Below are positions 24,689-32,787 of a stretch of 44,186 nucleotides of DNA, in pieces. The DNA comes from RGIG2041 sp045546315 (lineage in GTDB: Bacteria; Bacillota; Clostridia; UBA1381; UMGS1253): assembly GCA_045546315.1 (NCBI GenBank), contig JAZQCN010000087.1, forward strand, positions 1 through 44,186. Reading direction: 5' to 3'. Numbering within the stretch: position 1 is the stretch's first letter; the number at the start of each line of letters is the position of its first letter. The notes beneath the pieces were generated by a model. That model made no database searches and was not told where the DNA came from. It was given only the letters and a program-made list of their open reading frames with translations. A program made the position numbers and the translations under genes.

Positions 24689-26089
24689 ATGGAACAGAAA
24701 AACATTGGTACCGTTATCCAGGTTATCGGACCGGTACTGGACATAAAGTTTTCGGAAGGCAATCTTCCGGAGCTCTTAAATGCCATTGAGATTGAAAATG
24801 GCGAAAACAAGATTGTTGCCGAGGTTGCACAGCACCTGGGCGATGATGTTGTGCGCTGTATTGCCATGAGCTCGACGGACGGGCTTGTGCGCGGCGTAAA
24901 GGCTGTCGACACCGGCAGCGGTATCACTGTGCCGGTCGGCAAGGAAACGCTCGGCAGAATTTTTAACCTCTTGGGTGAGCCGGTAGATAACCAGCCGGCA
25001 CCGGAAACAGAGGAAAGATGGTGTATCCACCGTCAGCCGCCGAGCTACGATGAGCAGGAGAGTACAACCGAGATTCTGGAAACCGGCATCAAGGTTGTTG
25101 ACCTCATCGCGCCGTACGCAAAGGGCGGTAAAATCGGCTTGTTCGGCGGTGCGGGCGTGGGTAAAACCGTGCTCATTATGGAGCTGATTAACAATGTTGC
25201 CAAGCAGCACGGCGGTCTGTCCGTGTTCACCGGCGTTGGCGAGCGTACCCGTGAGGGTAACGATTTGTATAATGAAATGAAGGAGTCCGGCGTAATCAAC
25301 AAAACCGCACTTGTGTACGGTCAGATGAACGAGCCGCCGGGCGCAAGAATGCGTGTCGGTCTTTCCGGTCTTACCATGGCGGAATACTTCCGCGATAAGG
25401 AAGGGCAGGATGTGCTTCTGTTTATCGATAACATCTTCCGTTTCACGCAGGCTGGCTCCGAGGTATCGGCGCTGCTCGGCCGTATGCCGTCCGCCGTTGG
25501 CTATCAGCCGACGCTGGCAACGGAAATGGGCGCGCTGCAGGAGAGAATTACCTCCACAAAGAAGGGCTCTATTACCTCCGTGCAGGCGGTTTATGTGCCT
25601 GCCGATGACTTGACTGACCCGGCACCGGCAACGACATTCGCGCACTTGGATGCAACAACCGTACTTTCCAGACAGATTGCCTCGATGGGTATTTATCCGG
25701 CGGTTGACCCGCCCGATTCGACCTCGAGAATTCTTTCGCCGGATGTAGTCGGCAGAGAGCATTATGAGGTAGCGCGCGGCGTGCAGCAGATTTTGCAGCG
25801 CTATAAGGAGTTGCAGGATATTATTGCGATTATGGGTATGGATGAGCTTTCCGAAGACGATAAGCTTGCCGTTAGCCGTGCAAGACGCATTCAGAACTTC
25901 CTGTCCCAGCCGTTCTCCGTAGCAGAGCAGTTTACGGGTATGCAGGGTAAGTATGTGCCGCTTTCGGAAACCATTCGCGGCTTTAAGGAAATCATCGAAG
26001 GTAAGCACGATGACTTGCCGGAGTCTGCGTTCTTATTCGTCGGCACAATCGACGAAGCGGTTGAAAAGGCAAAGGGCAGTGCAAACTAA
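24689..26089 (+). CDS. atpD: ATP synthase F1 subunit beta
   Basis: The catalytic subunit, 466 residues. Walker A is GGAGVGKT at 153-160, and the catalytic glutamate lies in GERTREGNDLY. Walker B is in VLLFIDNIFRFTQAGSEVS, and the alpha/beta signature is PAVDPPDSTSR. The DELSEED lever appears as MDELSEDDKL. GAAAGGGTGTAGAAA precedes ATG 24689. The usual short atpG-atpD junction is replaced by repeats, so beta synthesis depends entirely on its own ribosome site. atpC follows after 15 bp. Confidence 0.98.
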   Translation: MEQKNIGTVIQVIGPVLDIKFSEGNLPELLNAIEIENGENKIVAEVAQHLGDDVVRCIAMSSTDGLVRGVKAVDTGSGITVPVGKETLGRIFNLLGEPVDNQPAPETEERWCIHRQPPSYDEQESTTEILETGIKVVDLIAPYAKGGKIGLFGGAGVGKTVLIMELINNVAKQHGGLSVFTGVGERTREGNDLYNEMKESGVINKTALVYGQMNEPPGARMRVGLSGLTMAEYFRDKEGQDVLLFIDNIFRFTQAGSEVSALLGRMPSAVGYQPTLATEMGALQERITSTKKGSITSVQAVYVPADDLTDPAPATTFAHLDATTVLSRQIASMGIYPAVDPPDSTSRILSPDVVGREHYEVARGVQQILQRYKELQDIIAIMGMDELSEDDKLAVSRARRIQNFLSQPFSVAEQFTGMQGKYVPLSETIRGFKEIIEGKHDDLPESAFLFVGTIDEAVEKAKGSAN

Positions 26090-26104
26090 CGGGGGTGTAA
26101 ACAT

Positions 26105-26506
26105 ATGGCTACATTCCAATTGAAAATTGTTACGCCCGACGGCGTAAGCTATGACGGAGAGGCGCAGAAGGTTGTCGCAAGAACAACCGCAGGCGATGTT
26201 TGTATTTTAAGTCGCCACGCAACCTATCTTGCACCGCTGACTGTCGGTGCTGTGCGTGTATACGATACAGAAGGCAATATGCGCGAAGCGGCTTGCTCCG
26301 GCGGTATGATTTCGTTTGCAAACGAGGTCGCAACCTTGGTTGCACAAACCTTTGAGTGGGCAGATGAGATTGATGTTGCGCGCGCCGAGCGTGCGCTCGA
26401 AAGCGCAAAGGCGAAGAAGGAAAGCAAAACCGAAGCGAAGGACATTGCTCTTGCTGAGCTGAAAATCAAGCGTGCATTAAACAGAATCAGTGTAGGTAAG
26501 AAATAA
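26105..26506 (+). CDS. atpC: ATP synthase F1 subunit epsilon
   Basis: A 133-residue rotor subunit with the N-terminal beta sandwich (FQLKIVTPDGVSYDG, then CILSRHATYLAPLTVGAVRV) and a C-terminal helical hairpin (EIDVARAERALESAKAKKES, then AELKIKRALNRI). The hairpin can extend to inhibit ATP hydrolysis. GGGGGTGTAAACAT precedes the ATG. It is the last gene of the operon, followed at once by a terminator. Confidence 0.95.
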   Translation: MATFQLKIVTPDGVSYDGEAQKVVARTTAGDVCILSRHATYLAPLTVGAVRVYDTEGNMREAACSGGMISFANEVATLVAQTFEWADEIDVARAERALESAKAKKESKTEAKDIALAELKIKRALNRISVGKK

Positions 26507-26507
26507 G

Positions 26508-26536
26508 AAAAAGGGACGGATTTCCGTCCCTTTTGT
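26508..26536 (+). terminator. Terminator of the atp operon
   Basis: AAAGGGACGGA / TCCGTCCCTTT is a perfect stem with a TT loop, followed by TTTTGTG. Confidence 0.88.
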
Positions 26537-26548
26537 GTGCGCGAAATT

Positions 26549-26577
26549 GCGGACCGTCGGGGACGCCGGTCCCTACA
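26549..26577. repeat. Palindromic intergenic repeat, copy C (inverted copy of 24621-24649)
   Basis: GCGGACCGTCGGGGACGCCG plus GTCCCTACA is the reverse complement of copy B except for one base. ACCGTCGGGGACG is shared with the element at 9735. Confidence 0.75.
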
Positions 26578-26596
26578 ATGTTGGTTTTGATATGTT

Positions 26597-26623
26597 TGTA
26601 GGGAACGACCTGTGTGTCGTTCC
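26597..26623. repeat. Second palindromic repeat of the TGTAGGGA type
   Basis: TGTA then GGGAACGACCTGTGTGTCGT and TCC. GGAACGAC / GTCGTTCC is a perfect 8-bp stem. It begins with the same TGTAGGGA as copy B but has a different body, so it is a related family member. Confidence 0.65.
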
Positions 26624-26658
26624 GAAAAAAATATATATACGGGTCCAATTTACAAACA

Positions 26659-26691
26659 AAAAAACACGCTACGTCGAGTAGCGTGTTTTTC
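26659..26691. terminator. Terminator of the cold-shock gene
   Basis: AAAAACACGCTAC / GTAGCGTGTTTTT is a perfect stem with loop GTCGA, flanked by A and T runs so that it can work on both strands. Confidence 0.88.
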
Positions 26692-26743
26692 TTTGTTTGA
26701 ATTAAAATTTTTGCCGGTATATAAACACCCGCTTACGCAAACA

Positions 26744-26944
26744 TTAGAGCTTTACAACGTTTGCAGCCTGCGGACCCTTAGCGCCTTCAATAACTTCAAA
26801 TTCAACGGCTGCACCCTCATCGAGAGACTTGTAGCCTTCGCCCTGGATTGCGGAGAAGTGAACAAATACGTCTGTGCCGTCTTCGCTCTGGATAAAGCCG
26901 TAACCCTTTTCTGCGTTAAACCATTTTACTGTACCTTTTTGCAT
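26744..26944 (-). CDS. Cold-shock protein (CspA family)
   Basis: A 66-residue single OB-fold that binds single-stranded RNA and DNA. RNP1 is KGYGFI (in WFNAEKGYGFIQSEDG) and RNP2 is VFVHFSAI. ATG 26944 is chosen since GGAGGAAATACAC sits just upstream; the earlier in-frame ATG at 26959 overlaps that ribosome site. It is monocistronic. The leader is about 55-60 bases and holds a GCGG-ACT-CCGC hairpin, as is common for temperature-controlled csp messages. Confidence 0.95.
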   Translation of the reverse strand: MQKGTVKWFNAEKGYGFIQSEDGTDVFVHFSAIQGEGYKSLDEGAAVEFEVIEGAKGPQAANVVKL

Positions 26945-27006
26945 GTGTATTTCCTCCAAAAATATATTGCGTGTCCTTGCGGAGTCCCGCGAAAGTCACT
27001 AAACTA

Positions 27007-27035
27007 ATGATACCACTCTTTTTTTGCGATGTCAA
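27007..27035 (-). promoter_or_regulatory. Promoter of the cold-shock gene
   Basis: Minus strand: TTGACA, 17 bp, TATCAT. Confidence 0.75.
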
Positions 27036-27091
27036 CAAAAAACTTGTGTTTTTGGTTAAATTTAGCTCGACAAAAATTGCGCTGATTTTTC

Positions 27092-27826
27092 CTATCTTGC
27101 CACAAAAACAAGTCGCTCGCTGTATTTGTGTGCAGGGGCGTTTGTATAGCCGTCAAAAACCTCAATTTCCGTAAAGCCCGCTTTTTTTAGTAGGTCGGTG
27201 ATTTTTGTCTGCGAATAAACATATTCCGTGTGCGTTTCGGAAAAGCGGCGGTAGGCTTCGCCTGCCTTTACGAAAAAGGTTAAATAAAAATCGGTACACT
27301 TTTCCTCGGGAGAATACTCGTTTTCCCATACATAAAACACATCGTCGCTGTCGTAAGTGAAGGTATTGTCGCCGAGCACCGACTTTAATTTATACGGCGA
27401 ATTCAAATCGAAAATGAAGGGCGCACCCGGGTTTAAATAGCAGGTTTTGGCTGCTTTGAAGATGGCAAATAAATCTGCCGCCTCCGGAATGTAGTTGAGC
27501 GAATCCGTCATACACAAAAGCGCATCCACCGTGCCGTAGAGCTCAAATTCGCAAATGTCCTGGTTTAAAAACAGAATGTCCGGATTCTTTTCTCGCGCGA
27601 TGTTTAACATCTCGGGCGAAAGGTCGATGCCAATCATATCATAGCCGCGCTTGGCTAAAATGTCAGTCAGCGTACCCGTGCCGCAGGCGAGGTCGCATAC
27701 AAGCTCTGCCTTTTTGCCGAGCCTTTTCAGCGTTGCTTCAATATAGTCTGCAATCGCGTTATAGTCAATATCCTCTAAAATCAGCCGGTCGTAAATCGCG
27801 GCAAAATCCGTATAGCTTTCGGGCAT
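27092..27826 (-). CDS. Class I SAM-dependent methyltransferase
   Basis: A 244-residue cytoplasmic methyltransferase. ATG 27826 has GGAGGCGAT just upstream, and the product starts MPESYTDFAAIYDRLI, a common opening of this family. Motif I is VCDLACGTGTLTD (about residues 43-55), followed by MIGIDLSPEMLNIA (the acidic residue that binds the SAM ribose), ILFLNQDICEFEL and the ALLCMTDSLNYIPE loop. This pattern is shared by many small-molecule methyltransferases, and no substrate can be inferred. It is divergent from recD2 with separate promoters in a 143-bp gap. It ends in TAG at 27092, so TAG is a normal stop here. Confidence 0.88.
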   Translation of the reverse strand: MPESYTDFAAIYDRLILEDIDYNAIADYIEATLKRLGKKAELVCDLACGTGTLTDILAKRGYDMIGIDLSPEMLNIAREKNPDILFLNQDICEFELYGTVDALLCMTDSLNYIPEAADLFAIFKAAKTCYLNPGAPFIFDLNSPYKLKSVLGDNTFTYDSDDVFYVWENEYSPEEKCTDFYLTFFVKAGEAYRRFSETHTEYVYSQTKITDLLKKAGFTEIEVFDGYTNAPAHKYSERLVFVAR

Positions 27827-27849
27827 AATATCGCCTCCCATCGAAGTAT

Positions 27850-27878
27850 AGTATAGCATTTTTGCGCGCGGAAGTAAA
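27850..27878 (-). promoter_or_regulatory. Promoter of the methyltransferase gene
   Basis: Minus strand: TTTACT, 17 bp, TATACT, with a short leader to ATG 27826. Confidence 0.65.
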
Positions 27879-27912
27879 GGAAAAGAATAAACGAAAAAAT
27901 GTTCGATAATAC

Positions 27913-27941
27913 TTGACAAGCCAACCGGAATATGCGATAAT
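27913..27941 (+). promoter_or_regulatory. Promoter of recD2-comFC
   Basis: TTGACA, 17 bp, GATAAT; AAGGAG follows at 27959, then ATG 27970. Confidence 0.8.
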
Positions 27942-27969
27942 ATTCTCAATAGAATTTAAGGAGAAAATT

Positions 27970-30189
27970 ATGCCGAATCAAATCGAGCTTTCGGGCTTTG
28001 TAGAAGAAATTATATATGCAAATTACGACAACGGCTACACCGTTTGTATGCTCAATGTCGACGGCGAAGCCGTTACGGCAACGGGTTGTATGCCGTATTT
28101 AAGCGAGGGCGAGAGTGTACGCATCACCGGTGTGTGGACAAGGCACCGCGAATACGGCGAGCAGTTTAAGGTTAATAGCTTTGAAAAGGTTGCCCCGACC
28201 ACGGAGGAGGGCATTATCCGCTTTCTCGCTTCGGGCATCATCCGCGGTGTCGGTATTGCAACAGCGCAGAAAATTGTTGCCGAGTTTGGAGAAGATACGC
28301 TCAATGTTATGCTCAACGCGCCGGAAAAGCTTGCGTGCATCAAGGGCATCAACCTTGCAAAGGCGCGCGATATCGGCGCAAGCTACCAGACACAGCAGAG
28401 CGTGCAGCGCACGGTGATGTATTTGCAAAACTACGGCATCAGCGCAACGATGGCGCTGAAGGTGCAGCGCGCGCTCGGCAAAGATGCGGTCAATCTGATT
28501 GAGCAGAATCCGTATATTTTGGTCAGTGCCGTAAACGGCATTTCCTTTAAAACTGCCGACCGCGTTGCAATGCAGATGGGCATTCCGCACGACAGCCGCA
28601 GTCGCATTAAGGCGGCGATGGAGTATGTGTTGCTGTCAAATGCCTATGACCGCGGGCATACCTATTTGCCGGAGGAGGAGCTGATTTCTACAGCTTGCCG
28701 TATGCTCGGCGTGACGGAGGAATTGGGCGAGGATGCGGTTGCATCGCTCGCAATTGACGGGCGCGTGTATATAGAAAGGCTTGAGGACAAGCGTATTGTC
28801 TTTTTGCGTTCCATGTATCAGGCGGAGTATAACATCGGCGCAAAAATAGCAAAGCTTGTGCAGGGGCGCGCACTCTACACGGAAAAGCAAGCGAGCGACA
28901 AGGTGGACAAGTGGCAAAAAAGCCACAAGCTGCAGCTTGGGGAAAAGCAGCGCGAAGCGGTAATTTGTGCGCTGAGCAATCAAATTATGGTTTTAACCGG
29001 CGGTCCGGGTACGGGCAAAACGACGGTTGTGAATACAATTATTGAAATTTTAAAGCAGGATGACTATAAAATCGCGCTTGCCGCGCCGACAGGGCGCGCC
29101 GCAAAGCGCCTCGGCGAGGTAACGGGGGAGGAAGCAAAGACCATCCATCGCCTGCTTGAGTTAGAATATCTGCAGGAGGGGGAAGCGCAGGTGTTTGCCC
29201 GCGATGCGAGCAATCCTTTGGAGGATCGCGTGATTGTTGTCGACGAAAGCAGTATGATTGATGTGCTTTTGGGCAGCGCACTTTTGTCTGCCATCCGCAA
29301 TGACAGTGTTTTGATTCTGGTCGGCGATGCCGATCAGTTGCCGCCGGTCGGCGCGGGGAATATGCTTTCGGATATCATTCGAAGCGGTGCGGTAAAAACC
29401 GTATGCTTAACTGAAATTTTCCGCCAGGCGGCACAGAGCCTGATTGTGCAGAACGCGCACCGTATTATTCACGGCGAGCTCCCGGTTTTAGACGATGCAA
29501 AGTCCGACTTTTTCTTTACGCAGCGCGCAGATGCAAGCGCCATTGCACAAACGGTTGCAGAGCTTTATAAAACGCGCCTGCCGAAGGCGTACGGCCTGGA
29601 TGCACTGCGCCAGATTCAGGTACTTTCACCGATGCGCAAGGGCATTGCCGGCGTACAGCAGTTGAATGTGCTTTTACAGGAAAGTGTAAACCCGCCGAGC
29701 AAGGAAAAGGCGGAGCACCGTATGGGGGATACGCTGTTTCGCGTTGGTGACAAGGTGATGCAAACGCGAAATAACTACGACATTGTATGGTCGAGTATTT
29801 CTTCGCCTGCCGTTGGGCAAGGTGTGTTTAACGGCGATATCGGCTATGTGACGGAGATTGATTTGGAAAGCAGAAATATGTCCGTTTTGTACGACGATGA
29901 CCGTGAGGTGGTTTATGTGTTTGACCAGCTGACGGATCTGGAGCTTGCCTATGCTGTTACGGTACATAAAAGCCAGGGCAGTGAGTTTGATGCGGTCATT
30001 ATACCGGTTTACCACGCGGCACCGATGCTGATGAAGCGCAATTTGCTTTACACGGCGGTGACGCGCGCGAAAAAGCTGGTGGTGCTGGTTGGCGTAAAGC
30101 AAGCCGTGGCAGCAATGACGGCAAACAATACGGAAAATTTGCGCCTGACCAGCTTGAAGCACAGACTGCTGGCTTTAACGGAGGAGTGA
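27970..30189 (+). CDS. recD2: RecD2-type 5'-3' DNA helicase
   Basis: A superfamily 1B helicase of 739 residues that acts without RecBC and is linked to DNA repair and replication restart. The N-terminal OB region starts IELSGFVEEIIYANYDNGYTV and is followed by helix-hairpin-helix repeats (RGVGIATAQKIV; LACIKGINLAKARDI). The helicase core holds Walker A GGPGTGKT at 344-351, Walker B VVDESSMIDV, GDADQLPPVGAGN, and the C-terminal UvrD-like motif AVTVHKSQGSEFD with YTAVTRAKKLVVLVG. ATG 27970 is used since the longer reading would run into the promoter. comFC follows after 4 bp. Confidence 0.93.
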   Translation: MPNQIELSGFVEEIIYANYDNGYTVCMLNVDGEAVTATGCMPYLSEGESVRITGVWTRHREYGEQFKVNSFEKVAPTTEEGIIRFLASGIIRGVGIATAQKIVAEFGEDTLNVMLNAPEKLACIKGINLAKARDIGASYQTQQSVQRTVMYLQNYGISATMALKVQRALGKDAVNLIEQNPYILVSAVNGISFKTADRVAMQMGIPHDSRSRIKAAMEYVLLSNAYDRGHTYLPEEELISTACRMLGVTEELGEDAVASLAIDGRVYIERLEDKRIVFLRSMYQAEYNIGAKIAKLVQGRALYTEKQASDKVDKWQKSHKLQLGEKQREAVICALSNQIMVLTGGPGTGKTTVVNTIIEILKQDDYKIALAAPTGRAAKRLGEVTGEEAKTIHRLLELEYLQEGEAQVFARDASNPLEDRVIVVDESSMIDVLLGSALLSAIRNDSVLILVGDADQLPPVGAGNMLSDIIRSGAVKTVCLTEIFRQAAQSLIVQNAHRIIHGELPVLDDAKSDFFFTQRADASAIAQTVAELYKTRLPKAYGLDALRQIQVLSPMRKGIAGVQQLNVLLQESVNPPSKEKAEHRMGDTLFRVGDKVMQTRNNYDIVWSSISSPAVGQGVFNGDIGYVTEIDLESRNMSVLYDDDREVVYVFDQLTDLELAYAVTVHKSQGSEFDAVIIPVYHAAPMLMKRNLLYTAVTRAKKLVVLVGVKQAVAAMTANNTENLRLTSLKHRLLALTEE

Positions 30190-30193
30190 GAGG

Positions 30194-30913
30194 ATGCGCA
30201 GACTGATTGACTGGGTGAACCGTATTTTGTTTCCGAAGCGCTGCGGCTTTTGCAGAAGCAGTATCCCGGAGAAAACCGCGCTCCATGTATGCGATGCCTG
30301 CCTTGAAAAGCTGCCGGTCATTAGCGGTAAAAAGCCTTTGAAAGGGCATGTCGATTTTGTACTGTCGCCGTTTTGCTATACGCGCGGCGTGCGTACAATC
30401 GTTAAAAATATGAAGTTTGCAAACAAGCCGATGCTGGCAGAAACCCTGGCGGCATTTATGGCGGAGCGCTTGGTGAAGGTTTGCGATACGGATGCATTTG
30501 ATATGGTGATTCCCGTGCCGATGACGCGCAGAAAGCTGGCGCGGCGCGGCTATAACCCTGCGGCGCTTTTGGCAAAGTCTGTCGCAAGGCGCTGCGATAT
30601 GCCTTATGAAGAGAATGTACTTGTGAAAATCAAGGAAACAAAGCCGCAAAGTACATTGCAGTCTTATGAAAAACGCGTGCTGAACATACGCGATGCCTTT
30701 GCCTGCAAGCGCGAGCTGGAGGATGCAAGTGTGCTTTTGGTAGACGATGTATTTACGACGGGGCAAACGGTGCAAAACTGTGCGAAAGCGCTGAAGGTAG
30801 CAGGTGTGCGCCGTATTTGTGTGCTGACGGCGGCGCAGGCGCATGCACGCCCGTCGAGGGCGCAGGTGCGATATCAACGCATAGAAAATTTGGTTTTCCG
30901 AATGGATAAATAG
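30194..30913 (+). CDS. comFC: ComF family phosphoribosyltransferase-like protein
   Basis: A 239-residue member of the ComFC family, needed for DNA uptake in competent Firmicutes and thought to work with the ComFA helicase and DprA at the cytoplasmic face. A zinc site is formed by Cys17, Cys20, Cys33 and Cys36 (CGFC...CDAC). The C-terminal phosphoribosyltransferase motif is VLLVDDVFTTGQT, and RRGYNPAALLAKSVAR is the family block. GAGTGAGAGG lies in front of the ATG. It is coupled to recD2 rather than to comFA, which was not found here. It ends in TAG and is followed by a GC-rich hairpin. Confidence 0.88.
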   Translation: MRRLIDWVNRILFPKRCGFCRSSIPEKTALHVCDACLEKLPVISGKKPLKGHVDFVLSPFCYTRGVRTIVKNMKFANKPMLAETLAAFMAERLVKVCDTDAFDMVIPVPMTRRKLARRGYNPAALLAKSVARRCDMPYEENVLVKIKETKPQSTLQSYEKRVLNIRDAFACKRELEDASVLLVDDVFTTGQTVQNCAKALKVAGVRRICVLTAAQAHARPSRAQVRYQRIENLVFRMDK

Positions 30914-30919
30914 CTGAAG

Positions 30920-30951
30920 CGTCGCGCACAATTGTGTGCGGCGTTTTAAAA
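30920..30951 (+). terminator. Likely terminator of recD2-comFC
   Basis: GCGCACA-ATT-GTGTGC with flanking CGC/GCG pairs is followed by GTTTTAAA. The T-run is short. Confidence 0.6.
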
Positions 30952-30965
30952 TACAGAAAAAAGGG

Positions 30966-30994
30966 TTGGAAAAGGAAAAAATATTTGCTATAAT
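30966..30994 (+). promoter_or_regulatory. Promoter of the unknown membrane-anchored protein operon
   Basis: TTGGAA, 17 bp, TATAAT. AAAGGGGTGGTC then precedes ATG 31041. Confidence 0.75.
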
Positions 30995-31040
30995 AAGTTT
31001 TAGAATGGGATTGTTTTGAAAACGGCAAAGGGGTGGTCGT

Positions 31041-32360
31041 ATGGGTTATCAGGAAAATACGGTATATATATTTGTTCCGTTCCGTGTAAACGGAGATTTT
31101 GCGCTGCCGAAACTGCATTGTGCGATGCTGGAGAGCGGCAACTGGACACAGATGCACGACGAGATTAAGTATATGCTTAAATATGTGGCAGATAAAATCG
31201 ATGGCCGCGATATAGAAAACTGCCGCTGCTTGCATTATACGCTTGCTGAATCGGCATACGGCGCATCTCCGCTGCTTGCACGCGGTATTTCGCTGCAAAC
31301 CGAAGAACACGATTTCGGCGGGGAGAAGATCCCCTTTGACTTTGAGGTGCAAAATGTACAGCTGTATTGCTTTGGTATGGGCATCGGCATTATGGCATTT
31401 CGGCTGCACTTTAATCGAAACGAACATATGTGGATTTCGACGGCGCTTTATTATCTTAAAAAGGTTTCGAGAGAAAAGCTGTATATTTCCGGCAAAACGG
31501 ACGAAACTGGTGTTACAATGCTGGAGCTTGCAAAGCAGCTTTTGTTGCCGGTACAGGGCGAATTTGAGTTCTTCTTTTATGCCAACGAGGGCACGGAGCG
31601 CGCGAATGTGCTGATGCTTTTGGAGGTTGAGCCGCAGGCGGATTATAAAAAGGAGCTGTACTATCTTCGCCGCTGCTACGGTGAAGGCTTTATGTATACG
31701 GAAAATGCCGTGCTGGATGCAAAGGAGATTCATATACCCTCTGTGGATATGCATTGGGGGATTTCGTCGGAGGCGGCAGTATGCCTGATTGCACCGCAAA
31801 TGGGCAGAAGTGAATTTTTGTGCGATACCTTTTATAAGAATTTTAATGCGCAGTATCTGTTTATGTATGTGCTTTTGTTGCATCAGAAGTATATGCTGTA
31901 TTTGTTGCAAACGCAAATCGGTGTCGGTATGCGAAATGACTTGAAAACGCTGGAGGCCTACCGCCGTCAGCTTTACGAATTCGAAACGGATTTTGTGTTC
32001 AGCTGCGTAACGGAGGTAGAACAGTATCAAAGACTGTATCAGCATATGACGGAGGCATTTTCGCTCAAAACTATGTTTGAGGATGTGCGCGAGCCGCTGA
32101 CCTCGCTTCGGGAAATCCGCCAGGAGGAAGAGGAAAAGGCGCGTGCGAAAAACGAGGGCAGACTCAGCATTGCATTAGCGCTGTTGTCGCTGCTTGGCTT
32201 GTTTTCTGCCGCACCGGACAGCTGGGACCTTGCAAAATTGGTTGCCAATGCACTGTTTGGCGGCAAGGGCGCCGTTGCGGTTTTGTGCGTCTTTATGGCG
32301 GTGATTTTCGGCGTTTTTGTAGTGGTAATCAAGCAATTGTTCGGTAAATCCGACAAATAA
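31041..32360 (+). CDS. Unknown protein with a large soluble domain and two C-terminal membrane helices
   Basis: A 439-residue protein of no family I can name. The first 230 residues are mixed alpha/beta (VYIFVPFRVNGDF, VQLYCFGMGIGIMAF, FEFFFYANEGTERANVLML). A helical region follows, rich in Tyr and Leu (QYLFMYVLLLHQKYMLYLL), then a charged helix (EPLTSLREIRQEEEEKARAK). Two hydrophobic helices close the protein (about 373-392 and 410-434), with no signal peptide, so the bulk is cytoplasmic with a C-terminal hairpin anchor. This outline resembles CorA transporters, but the GMN pore motif is missing, so transport is only a possibility. It heads a three-gene run with the next two genes (13-bp gap, then direct abutment). 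Confidence 0.7.
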   Translation: MGYQENTVYIFVPFRVNGDFALPKLHCAMLESGNWTQMHDEIKYMLKYVADKIDGRDIENCRCLHYTLAESAYGASPLLARGISLQTEEHDFGGEKIPFDFEVQNVQLYCFGMGIGIMAFRLHFNRNEHMWISTALYYLKKVSREKLYISGKTDETGVTMLELAKQLLLPVQGEFEFFFYANEGTERANVLMLLEVEPQADYKKELYYLRRCYGEGFMYTENAVLDAKEIHIPSVDMHWGISSEAAVCLIAPQMGRSEFLCDTFYKNFNAQYLFMYVLLLHQKYMLYLLQTQIGVGMRNDLKTLEAYRRQLYEFETDFVFSCVTEVEQYQRLYQHMTEAFSLKTMFEDVREPLTSLREIRQEEEEKARAKNEGRLSIALALLSLLGLFSAAPDSWDLAKLVANALFGGKGAVAVLCVFMAVIFGVFVVVIKQLFGKSDK

Positions 32361-32373
32361 AGGATGATGGAAA

Positions 32374-32787
32374 ATGGAGTATAAATACATCGGCTGCTTT
32401 CTGGATTTTAAAAAATTGCATAAAGCCATTGCGCATTTGCCGCAGCAGCGTCTTTCACGCCTGATTGCGCATCCGCATGTCACCTTTGCCTACCGCCCGG
32501 AAAGCGTGGATACGGCACTGTTCGGCGAGAAAATTGCTCTGACCGTAACCGGCTACGGCAATGACGGTGTAAATGAGGGGCTTTTGGTAGAGGTGCATAC
32601 GAAAAATGCAACGCTTCAAAAAATAGCGGACGGCATCGCCGTACCGCATATTACGCTGTCGCTCGGTGCTGCCGGCGAAGCGGTGGATACGGCAAAATTG
32701 AAGTTTTCGCCGATTGCGCCGTTTGAACTTTGCGGCCTTTTCGGCGGCTATCGTTTTGATGACAGCGTAGATACGCAGGAGAAGTAA
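32374..32787 (+). CDS. 2H-phosphoesterase-like protein
   Basis: A 137-residue protein with two H-h-T-h motifs, HVTF (His35, Thr37) and HITL (His92, Thr94), spaced as in the 2H phosphoesterase superfamily (LigT/ThpR, CPDases, fungal and plant tRNA-repair phosphodiesterases). The two motifs usually form one active site for 2',3'-cyclic phosphate or ADP-ribose cyclic phosphate hydrolysis. The order of strands fits a minimal, half-length version; LigT is about 180-200 residues, so it is short. GGATGATGGAAA precedes the ATG. It is sandwiched between the unknown membrane protein and the decarboxylase-fold gene, whose start codon follows its stop after one codon-free base run (TAAATG). Confidence 0.6.
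   Translation: MEYKYIGCFLDFKKLHKAIAHLPQQRLSRLIAHPHVTFAYRPESVDTALFGEKIALTVTGYGNDGVNEGLLVEVHTKNATLQKIADGIAVPHITLSLGAAGEAVDTAKLKFSPIAPFELCGLFGGYRFDDSVDTQEK

Noticed and set aside
24776..26008. 410-codon minus-strand open frame across atpD
   Set aside because: It lies wholly antisense to a highly conserved atpD, has His/Arg/Cys-rich composition typical of a shadow frame, and has no ribosome site.
26612..27007. 131-codon plus-strand ORF
   Set aside because: It covers the csp terminator and is antisense to the cold-shock gene, which has clear RNP motifs.
30753..32045. 430-codon minus-strand open frame
   Set aside because: It is antisense to comFC and the 31041 gene, has low-complexity His/Lys/Arg content, and spans a promoter and terminator of the plus strand.
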